Assembly: GCA_013362195.1 (NCBI GenBank)
Contig: JABFWM010000400.1
Coordinates: forward strand, 1 to 8,821
Reading direction: 5' to 3'
Source of the DNA: Acidobacteriota bacterium
GTDB taxonomy: Bacteria > Acidobacteriota > Vicinamibacteria > Vicinamibacterales > 2-12-FULL-66-21
DNA: 8,821 bases
Part shown: piece by piece, positions 1 through 5,546 of the stretch
Layout of the letters: every line of letters begins with the position of its first letter
Position numbering within the stretch: the first letter of the stretch is position 1
Translations under genes and position numbers: made by a program
Notes under the pieces: generated by a model
What the model saw: only the letters and a program-made list of their open reading frames with translations
The model's database searches: none
What the model was told of the DNA's origin: nothing

Positions 1-286
1 CGAACAAGCGGGTCGCGAAATAGCCGACCGAAATGATCAGGCCAATGGTCGCGGCGCTGCTCACGACGCGCGCGATGGTCGGGAGCGCTCCGGTCGTGCG
101 CCACGCCGCGACGAGGAGCTTCAACCCCGCGGCGATGACGAAGAGACGCCCGGGCCAGGTGTTCAGGAGGAGGTCGCGCGGAGACTGGCGGGGAGGATCG
201 TCGGGGCGGATCGGGGCCCCGAGCGGCCGCGCGGCGGCTGATCTCCGGCGGCGACGTGTCGTGTCCGGAAGTCGTTCGCGCGCCAT
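1..286 (-). CDS. Membrane protein, N-terminal fragment (runs off left edge)
   Basis: This is a 95-codon 5' part of a gene read leftward and cut by the window edge. I start it at the ATG at 286-284. An in-frame TAA lies two codons upstream, so no earlier start is possible. The first ~45 residues are basic and proline-rich with a run of five arginines, as expected of a cytoplasmic tail. They are followed by a hydrophobic stretch at about residues 47-63 (LFVIAAGLKLLVAAW) and another from about 79 to the edge (TIGLIISVGYFATRLF). It is therefore an integral membrane protein with at least two N-terminal helices. I recall similar N-termini on acidobacterial membrane sensor proteins (histidine kinases or PP2C-type phosphatases), but no catalytic domain is present here, so the function is open. 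It diverges from the MetB-like gene. No clear Shine-Dalgarno sequence is visible. Confidence 0.7.
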   Translation of the reverse strand, partial: MARERLPDTTRRRRRSAAARPLGAPIRPDDPPRQSPRDLLLNTWPGRLFVIAAGLKLLVAAWRTTGALPTIARVVSSAATIGLIISVGYFATRLF

Positions 287-330
287 GCCTTATTGAATTC
301 GAAATGATAACAGACTATGGTCAGACGAGC
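287..330. promoter_or_regulatory. Divergent promoter region (candidate)
   Basis: This short gap between two divergent genes is markedly more AT-rich than its surroundings. On the plus strand TTGAAT (293-298) and TATGGT (316-321) lie 17 bases apart, a plausible but imperfect sigma-70 pair. If used, it would start transcription just before the ATG at 331 and leave almost no leader. On the minus strand TATCAT (309-304) is a five-of-six match to a -10 box for the left gene, without a convincing -35. These are pattern matches only. Confidence 0.3.
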
Positions 331-1482
331 ATGAGATTGCCGCCCGACGCACGCTTCTCGACCATCTGCATCCATGCGGGGCAGGTTCCCGATCCGAGCA
401 CCGGCGCGATCATCACGCCGATCTTCCAGACGTCGACCTACGTCCAGGACGAACTCGGCCGCCACAAGGGATTCGAGTACGCGCGCACGCAGAACCCGAC
501 CCGCGCGGCGCTCGAGGGCAACATCGCCGCCATCGAGGGCGGGACCGCCGGGTTTGCGTTCGCGTCGGGGATGGCGGCCATCGGCGCCGTCGCCACGATG
601 TTGAAGTCGGGCGACCACGTCGTCGTCACCGACAACACCTACGGCGGCACCTTCCGGCTGTTCGACAAGGTGCTCACCAAGTACCAGCTCGAGTTCAGCT
701 ACGTCGATACCTCGGCCCCCGACGCGATCGAAGCCGCGATGCGGCCGTCGACGAAGATGCTGTTCGTGGAGACGCCGACCAACCCGGTCATGCGGTTGAC
801 CGATCTGGCGCGCGCGGCGACGATCGCCCACACGCGCGGGGCGCGGCTGGTCGTCGACAACACGTTCGCGAGCCCGGCGCTCCAGCGCCCGATCGAGTTC
901 GGCGCCGATCTCGTCGTCCACAGCACGACGAAATATCTGAACGGCCACAGCGACAGCGTCGGCGGGATCGTGGTTGCGGTCCGCGACGAGGACGTCGAGT
1001 GGCTGCGCTTCATTCAGAACTCCGAAGGCGCGATCCTCGGTCCATTCGATGCGTGGCTGGTGCTGCGCGGGACGAAGACGCTGATGGTGCGGATGGCGCA
1101 GCACAACGTCAACGGCATGGCGCTCGCGGAGTTTCTGTCAACGCACCCGAAGGTGACCAGGGTGCACTATCCCGGGCTGCCGGCGCACCCGCATCACGCG
1201 CTGGCGAAACGCCAGATGCGCGGCTTCGGCGGGATGCTCTCGTTCGACGTCGGCACGTTCGAGGCGGCGCGGCGCGTGTGCAATCGCGTCCGGCTCATGG
1301 CGCTCGCGGAAAGCCTCGGCGGCGTCGAGACGCTCGTCTCCCATCCGGCGTCGATGACGCACGCGTCGGTGCCGGCCGAACGCCGCCAGGCGATCGGCCT
1401 CACCGACAGCCTCGTGCGCGTGTCGGCCGGCATCGAGGACCCGGCCGATCTGATCGCGGACCTCTCGCAGGCACTCAGCTAG
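331..1482 (+). CDS. Cystathionine gamma-synthase / gamma-lyase family PLP enzyme (MetB-like)
   Basis: This is a 383-residue cytosolic pyridoxal-phosphate enzyme of the Cys/Met-metabolism family, close to the 386 residues of E. coli MetB. The family joins or cleaves cystathionine in transsulfuration. The N-terminal part carries TPIFQTSTY and the Y50-x-R52 phosphate-contact motif within YARTQNPT. D176 in VVDNTFASP should pair with the pyridine nitrogen. K201 in HSTTKYLNGHSD is the Schiff-base lysine. The C-terminal part has the family motif ESLGGVETLVSHPASMTH followed by RVSAGIED. An in-frame ATG at 304 would add nine residues. I prefer 331 because homology begins right after it (RFSTICIHAG) and the -10-like TATGGT lies between the two starts. 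Sequence alone does not separate gamma-synthase, gamma-lyase and O-acyl-homoserine sulfhydrylase, so I give no symbol. No other methionine gene is nearby. It ends two bases from the convergent dedA stop. Confidence 0.93.
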   Translation: MRLPPDARFSTICIHAGQVPDPSTGAIITPIFQTSTYVQDELGRHKGFEYARTQNPTRAALEGNIAAIEGGTAGFAFASGMAAIGAVATMLKSGDHVVVTDNTYGGTFRLFDKVLTKYQLEFSYVDTSAPDAIEAAMRPSTKMLFVETPTNPVMRLTDLARAATIAHTRGARLVVDNTFASPALQRPIEFGADLVVHSTTKYLNGHSDSVGGIVVAVRDEDVEWLRFIQNSEGAILGPFDAWLVLRGTKTLMVRMAQHNVNGMALAEFLSTHPKVTRVHYPGLPAHPHHALAKRQMRGFGGMLSFDVGTFEAARRVCNRVRLMALAESLGGVETLVSHPASMTHASVPAERRQAIGLTDSLVRVSAGIEDPADLIADLSQALS

Positions 1483-1484
1483 GA

Positions 1485-2153
1485 TCAGCGATCGGGGACC
1501 CGGGACTGCCCACGCTGCCCCGAGTGCCGGGCGATCTCGATCGCCATCGGCAGAATCGACACGAAGACGATGCCGAGGGTGATGAGCGAGAAGTGTTCGC
1601 GGACGACGGGAATGTTGCCGAACAGCAGGCCGGCGCCCATGCACACGCCCACCCAGGCGATGGCCCCGGTGACGTTGTAGGTGAGGAACGCCGGGTAGGT
1701 CATCTCGCCCGCGCCGGCGACGAACGGGACGAAGGTCCGGACGATCGGCACGAAGCGTCCGAGCACCACGGCTTTCCCGCCATAGCGCTCGAAAAATGCA
1801 TGCGCGCGCGCCAGGTGCTCGCGGTTGAGCAGCTTGTGCGAGAGGCCTGACGTGTCGGTGGCGGCGAACGCGCGCGGGCCGATGTAGCGGCCGATCGCGT
1901 AGTTCACGCCGTCGCCGGCAATCGCCGCGGCGAGGAGCAGCAGCCCGGCGATCCAGGGGTTCAGCACGCCCGCCGCGGCGAGCGCGCCGGTGGCGAACAG
2001 CAGCGAGTCGCCGGGCAGGAACGGCGTCACCACCAGGCCGGTCTCCGCAAAGACAATCGCGAACAACAGGCCGTACACCCACGCGCCGTACGCGGCGACG
2101 AACTCGGCGAGGTGTGTGTCGATGTGGAGGACGAAGTCGATCAGGCTGCGCAT
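1485..2153 (-). CDS. dedA: DedA family inner-membrane protein
   Basis: This 222-residue integral membrane protein of the DedA/VTT (SNARE-associated) family resembles E. coli DedA from end to end. Shared stretches include HIDTHLAE near the N-terminus, FAETGLVVTPFLPGDSLLF at 35-53, GDGVNYAIGR at 80-89 and GRFVPIVRTFVPFVAG at 132-147. E37, D49, R133 and R139 match the acidic and basic residues known to be needed in DedA proteins. The family supports envelope integrity and proton-motive-force-dependent lipid-carrier translocation; some members recycle undecaprenyl phosphate. The substrate here cannot be read from sequence. The hydrophobic segments and two likely re-entrant loops fit the family. 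The ATG at 2153-2151 directly follows the cutA stop codon, and no good ribosome site is visible, so translation is probably coupled to cutA. The stop at 1487-1485 is two bases from the stop of the convergent MetB-like gene. Confidence 0.93.
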   Translation of the reverse strand: MRSLIDFVLHIDTHLAEFVAAYGAWVYGLLFAIVFAETGLVVTPFLPGDSLLFATGALAAAGVLNPWIAGLLLLAAAIAGDGVNYAIGRYIGPRAFAATDTSGLSHKLLNREHLARAHAFFERYGGKAVVLGRFVPIVRTFVPFVAGAGEMTYPAFLTYNVTGAIAWVGVCMGAGLLFGNIPVVREHFSLITLGIVFVSILPMAIEIARHSGQRGQSRVPDR

Positions 2154-2480
2154 TTACACGTCGCGGGTGGACTCGCCGATCCAGCGGAGGTAGGCGTCGT
2201 TGCCATCGACGATGGGAATGACGACGAACTCGGGCACCTCGTACGGATGGAGCTCCCGCACGCGATCCCAGAGCGCCACCGTGCGATCGCGCGTCGTCTT
2301 GATGATGAGCTGACGTTCGGTCTCCTGCTCCACGTGCCCTTCCCAGCGGTAGACCGACGCCATCGGCGGCAGCAGATTGACGCACGCGGCCAGGCGCTCC
2401 GTGACGAGGGTGCGGCCGAACGCCGCCGCATCGGCGTCGTTCGGAAGAGTGGTCATGACGAGGACGTATTCGGCGGCCAT
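2154..2480 (-). CDS. cutA: CutA1 divalent-cation tolerance protein
   Basis: This is a 108-residue protein covering the full CutA1 fold, a small trimeric ferredoxin-like protein. CutA was linked to copper/divalent-metal tolerance in E. coli, though its molecular role remains uncertain. The diagnostic motifs occur in order: VMTTLPND at 8-15, ERLAACVNLLP at 28-38, VYRWEGHVEQ at 43-52, LIIKTT at 58-63, LHPYEVPEFVVIPI at 77-90 and YLRWIGEST at 97-105. I choose the ATG at 2480. A TTG three codons upstream (2489) is possible but adds only MSR and has no better ribosome site. The TAA stop directly abuts the dedA ATG, making a tight two-gene operon. The gene is divergent from the ftsB-like gene, with the promoter presumably in 2481-2548. 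Confidence 0.95.
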   Translation of the reverse strand: MAAEYVLVMTTLPNDADAAAFGRTLVTERLAACVNLLPPMASVYRWEGHVEQETERQLIIKTTRDRTVALWDRVRELHPYEVPEFVVIPIVDGNDAYLRWIGESTRDV

Positions 2481-2548
2481 GCGGCTCAATCGCTAATGGG
2501 GGGACACGGATCGGACGAAACTATTGTACAAAGGAAGTTCCCCATCAT
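2481..2548. promoter_or_regulatory. Divergent intergenic region with ribosome site for the ftsB-like gene
   Basis: This 68-base spacer lies between cutA (leftward) and the FtsB-like gene (rightward) and must hold start signals for both. GGAAG at 2533-2537, inside an AAAGGAAG context, is the best Shine-Dalgarno-like match in the window. It lies 11 bases before the ATG at 2549, slightly long but usable. The AT-rich segment CTATTGTACAAA at 2521-2532 is the likeliest site for a -10 element, but I cannot assign a clean -35/-10 pair on either strand. Confidence 0.4.
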
Positions 2549-2983
2549 ATGTCCAAGGGTGTCATTTCACGGCCGGAACCTGCGACCCGCTCCGGCGAAG
2601 ACGGGCGTGCGCGGCATGCGGAGGGAGGCGCGGCGAGCCCGCCGCCGCTGCGCCGCCGTCGCGTGCAGGCGCCGGCCGCTGGTCCGTCGCCGCTGCGGCG
2701 GCGTGTGCTCAATTACGGGCTGGCGCTCGTCACCCTTGTCCTCGTCGTGGACGCGCTGGTCGGCGACAAGGGGCTGCTCGAGACGATCCGGGCGCGACGG
2801 CAGTATGCGGATCTCGCCGCCTCGCTGACCGCCCTGCGCCAGCAGAACGCACGGCTCCGTGACGACATTCGCCGGCTCAAGGAAGATCCGGCCACGATCG
2901 AGTCGATCGCCCGCGAAGAGCTCGGCCTGATGCGGCCCGGCGAGCTGCTCTTCGTGGTGCACGACGCCGACGCTCGCAAGTAG
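2549..2983 (+). CDS. ftsB: Septum formation initiator, FtsB/DivIC type
   Basis: This 144-residue single-pass membrane protein has the FtsB/DivIC architecture. A basic, Pro/Ala/Arg-rich cytoplasmic N-terminus (1-52) precedes one transmembrane helix (about 54-71, YGLALVTLVLVVDALVG). A DKGL turn follows, then a coiled coil (about 77-112, with LTALRQQNARLRDDIRRL). The terminal signature is IAREELGLMRPGE at 120-132, equivalent to the ARNELSMTRPGE segment of E. coli FtsB. The protein should sit in the cytoplasmic membrane and bind an FtsL partner and FtsQ/DivIB in the divisome. The cytoplasmic tail is much longer than the few residues in E. coli FtsB. The ATG at 2549 is favoured by GGAAG upstream, and no later ATG precedes the helix. 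It stands alone: eno, a common neighbour of ftsB, is not within this window. The DivIC versus FtsB naming is somewhat arbitrary. Confidence 0.85.
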   Translation: MSKGVISRPEPATRSGEDGRARHAEGGAASPPPLRRRRVQAPAAGPSPLRRRVLNYGLALVTLVLVVDALVGDKGLLETIRARRQYADLAASLTALRQQNARLRDDIRRLKEDPATIESIAREELGLMRPGELLFVVHDADARK

Positions 2984-3073
2984 ATTGTCCACTCGCGTGG
3001 CTCGCTGCGCGGCCTCTTGGGAAGCGCTGCCGCACCGCGCCGCGCGAATCGATCATCCGCTGCAGCGCGCCCC

Positions 3074-3487
3074 TCAACGATCCGAGAGCCGATCCGGCAT
3101 GACGAAGCTTGCCCGCGCCCGCTCCGACCAGAGCGTCTCCGGACGGTAGTAGCGATCGAGGATCGACGGCTTCCAGGCGAGCAGGTCGGCGTTGCGCGCC
3201 GCGAACGCGTCCCACCCTTCGTCCGCCGGAGCGCCGTGCAGGCGCTCGGCGATCAGCAGCACATACGCGACGGTGATTGTCTCGTGATAGAGCCCCGGCT
3301 GTGCCCGGGCCTGCGCGAACGCGCGAAGCCGCGCCTGAAATCGGGCGAGCGCGGACGGCAGGGGCCGCGTCCGAAGGTAATTCCAGGCGACCCGGACGTG
3401 CTGCGCGTGGTGGAAGCCGCCGTCGGGCACGACGCCGCTCTCGAACGCGCGCAGCAGCGCGTCATCCTCGTCAGCCACCCCGCTCAC
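3074..3487 (-). CDS. Conserved protein of unknown function (FHH..H / YHET motif)
   Basis: This 137-residue soluble, probably helical protein starts at GTG (3487); a second in-frame GTG lies three codons in. I cannot assign a function or family name. Visible conserved-looking blocks are GGFHHAQHVRVAWNYLR at 23-39, a helix rich in Ala/Arg/Phe at 44-63, GLYHETITVAYVLLIAERL at 65-83, and a C-terminal block with WKPSILDRYYRPETL at 105-119 and SERARASFVMPDR at 121-133. I recall similar stand-alone hypothetical proteins in several phyla. The histidines H26, H27, H30 and H68 with E69 could form a metal or catalytic site; that is inference. There is no signal peptide or membrane helix. It lies 85 bases downstream of the HD-GYP gene on the same strand, with a GC hairpin between them, and converges on the ftsB-like gene. 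No clear Shine-Dalgarno is seen. Confidence 0.75.
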   Translation of the reverse strand: MSGVADEDDALLRAFESGVVPDGGFHHAQHVRVAWNYLRTRPLPSALARFQARLRAFAQARAQPGLYHETITVAYVLLIAERLHGAPADEGWDAFAARNADLLAWKPSILDRYYRPETLWSERARASFVMPDRLSDR

Positions 3488-3504
3488 TATACCGTGTGAG
3501 ATCG

Positions 3505-3519
3505 GCCGGCCACGCCGGC
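3505..3519. repeat. GC-rich inverted repeat between HD-GYP and the 137-residue gene
   Basis: GCCGGC (3505-3510), a CAC loop and GCCGGC (3514-3519) can form an all-GC six-base-pair hairpin. It lies between the HD-GYP stop and the following same-strand gene. No T-run follows on either strand, so it is not a standard intrinsic terminator. A closely similar palindrome occurs at 8661-8681. Confidence 0.5.
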
Positions 3520-3572
3520 GTTCGGTCCGGTGCGCGTCGTGCTCATTCGAGGCGGACCCGCGATCGTCGGAC

Positions 3573-5507
3573 TCAGTGCACCCGGATGCCGCTTGGCGAT
3601 TCGGTCACGCGAACCGCTGACGGCTTGGGCGGGATCACGACCGTGGTCGGCGGGATGAGTCCGGCGAGCCCGCGCGCGAGCACGTCGACGACCGGCAGGT
3701 GGGCGTCGGTGAAGGGCTGGCGCCGCGTCGAGTACACCGTGATCACGCCGATGAAGTCGTCGTCCTGGCACATCGGCGTGCTGAGACACCCGAGCGGCAT
3801 CGGATCGAGCTCCAGCGTCACGTTACCGAGGTCGAGCGCGGCGTCCGAGTTCACGATCGCCTGACGGTTCGCCGCGACCCACCCGGTCAGGCGCTGTCCC
3901 AGCCGAATGGTGGTGCCGGCAATCGACTCGGCATGGCTGCCGCTCACGTAGGTGGCGACCAGCGTGTCGGCATCGGCGGAATAGAGGTAGACCGCGACGA
4001 TGTCCGCCGGCATCAGCCGCAGCAGCACGGGATGCACGCGCGACAATGCCTCGCCCGGCGACCCTGCGCTCGCCGACTGGAACCCGAGATCGAACAAGGT
4101 CGTCAGCGTCTCGATCGTGTGCTGCGCTCCGCCGGGGCGAAGCGTCTCATCGTGCGCGGTGCGCGCGATGTTCGACAGCGCCGCGGCCGGCGCCGCGGCG
4201 TCGACGTCTTCGTCGACCGCGTCGAAGATCTCGAGGAACGCCTTGACGACGCGCGGGTCGTACATCGTGCCGCTGCGCGTCTCGAGCACATGCGCGGCTT
4301 CCTGCCGCGACAGGCGCTGACGATACGGCCGGTCGGAGGTCAGCGCGTCGAAGCAGTCGACGACCGCGAGAATCCGCGCGCCGATCGGGATCGCCTCGCC
4401 GGCCAGCCCCGCGGGATAGCCGGTGCCGTCCCAGCTCTCGTGGTGGTGGCGCACGATCGGCACGACCGGATACGGGAAGCGGATCGACGACAGGATGTCG
4501 GCGCCGACGTCCGCGTGCCGCTTCATGGTCTCGAACTCCACCGGCGTCAACGTGCTCGGCTTGTTGAGAATGTGTTCCGGAACCGCGAGCTTGCCGACGT
4601 CGTGGAGGAGCGACGCGGCCTCGAGGGCGCGAATCTGCGCGGTGTCGTTGATCCCGAGCGCGTGCGCGAGCTTCAACGCGTACTGCTGCACGCGGCGGAT
4701 GTGCCCGTGCGTCACCTGATCCTTCGCGTCAATCGCCTGCGCCAGCGTCTCGATCGTCGAGAGATACATCCCGTTCACCTGATCGAGATGGCCGACGCGA
4801 TCCTCCATGCGGCCGACCGCGTGCCGGAAGGTCGCATAAATGATCAGCGGAATGGGCGCGAGCAGGACCAGCACGAAGAGATCGGCGTGGCGCTGCTGGA
4901 TCAGCACGATCAGCTGCGCGGCCACGGTGGCGCCGCCGAAGTAGGTCAGCCACAGGCCGAGGAAGTGCTCGCGCCAGATCTGCACCGCGCTGATCCGCTG
5001 CTCGAAGGCAATCGCGACGGCAATCAGGCCGGTGTTGAGGAAGAAGAAAACGGCCGCGAACGCCGCCAGCGGTCCGATCAGCGATGACAGCGGCGCCCGC
5101 GCGATGCCGTCGGGCCCGGCGAGCCAGACGAACGCGTGCGCGGCCGTCCACATCGCGAGCGGCGGCGCGGTGGCGTTGTAGAAGACGCGCCGCAGTGGAA
5201 TCGGCCGCCTCGCCAGCCGCATCGTGATCACGAGGCTGTCGATGGCGACCGTGATCGTGCCGGCGGCCGGCCCGAACAGGAGCGCGGCCGCCATGGTGAA
5301 GCTGTCGGAGATCGAGAAGCTGACGTTGGTGCCGGGAATGCGCAGCGTCGCGGATCCGCTGAGCACCGTCAGCGCGCCGAGCACGTACCAGCGCTCGTCC
5401 ACCGGAAACAGCGCAAGCTGCCGGAGCGATCCCAGGACGGCGATGACGCCGACGCCGACCACCGTCGGCAGGAAGACGCGTTCGACGTGGCGCCTGAAGA
5501 TGGCCAC
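3573..5507 (-). CDS. Membrane HD-GYP domain c-di-GMP phosphodiesterase with C-terminal GAF-like domain
   Basis: This 644-residue protein has three parts. Residues 1-228 are hydrophobic with about six to seven membrane segments (e.g. 12-33, 69-92, 143-168, 186-204, 209-226) and look like an integral sensor module I cannot name. Residues 248-435 form an HD-GYP domain, a family that hydrolyses cyclic di-GMP. They include HGHIRRV at 267-273, H302-D303-VGK306, H331, HHHESWDGTGYP at 354-365 and RILAVVDCFDALTSDRPYR at 378-396 with D384. Residues ~465-617 resemble a GAF domain (VAVYLYS, LTGWVAANRQAIV, GVITVYSTRRQPFT), presumably cytoplasmic and ligand- or redox-sensing. The start is a GTG at 5507. 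An in-frame stop lies 12 codons upstream with no ATG, GTG or TTG codon between. The catalytic residues appear intact, but the glutamate four residues before the first histidine in trinuclear HD-GYPs is V265. It lies 39 bases downstream of the protease gene and is probably co-transcribed with it. Confidence 0.93.
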   Translation of the reverse strand: MAIFRRHVERVFLPTVVGVGVIAVLGSLRQLALFPVDERWYVLGALTVLSGSATLRIPGTNVSFSISDSFTMAAALLFGPAAGTITVAIDSLVITMRLARRPIPLRRVFYNATAPPLAMWTAAHAFVWLAGPDGIARAPLSSLIGPLAAFAAVFFFLNTGLIAVAIAFEQRISAVQIWREHFLGLWLTYFGGATVAAQLIVLIQQRHADLFVLVLLAPIPLIIYATFRHAVGRMEDRVGHLDQVNGMYLSTIETLAQAIDAKDQVTHGHIRRVQQYALKLAHALGINDTAQIRALEAASLLHDVGKLAVPEHILNKPSTLTPVEFETMKRHADVGADILSSIRFPYPVVPIVRHHHESWDGTGYPAGLAGEAIPIGARILAVVDCFDALTSDRPYRQRLSRQEAAHVLETRSGTMYDPRVVKAFLEIFDAVDEDVDAAAPAAALSNIARTAHDETLRPGGAQHTIETLTTLFDLGFQSASAGSPGEALSRVHPVLLRLMPADIVAVYLYSADADTLVATYVSGSHAESIAGTTIRLGQRLTGWVAANRQAIVNSDAALDLGNVTLELDPMPLGCLSTPMCQDDDFIGVITVYSTRRQPFTDAHLPVVDVLARGLAGLIPPTTVVIPPKPSAVRVTESPSGIRVH

Positions 5508-5546
5508 GTCAGCGACACACGACCGTGACGCGCGCGCGCATCATCG

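Noticed and set aside
33..296. 87-codon plus-strand open frame at the left edge
   Set aside because: It is antisense to the membrane-protein fragment, which has clear hydrophobic helices. The plus-strand reading is Arg-rich without features.
1138..2385. 415-codon minus-strand open frame spanning metB-like, dedA and cutA
   Set aside because: It overlaps three well-supported genes and reads as Arg-rich low complexity.
2984..3073. Terminator or small RNA in the 90-base convergent gap
   Set aside because: Only short palindromes (CCAC/GTGG, CGCTGCAGCG) and no T-run; nothing that folds like a tRNA.
3699..5087. 462-codon open frame on the plus strand antisense to the HD-GYP gene
   Set aside because: Low-complexity Arg/Asp/Val-rich translation typical of an antisense shadow. 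The opposite strand encodes a clear HD-GYP protein.
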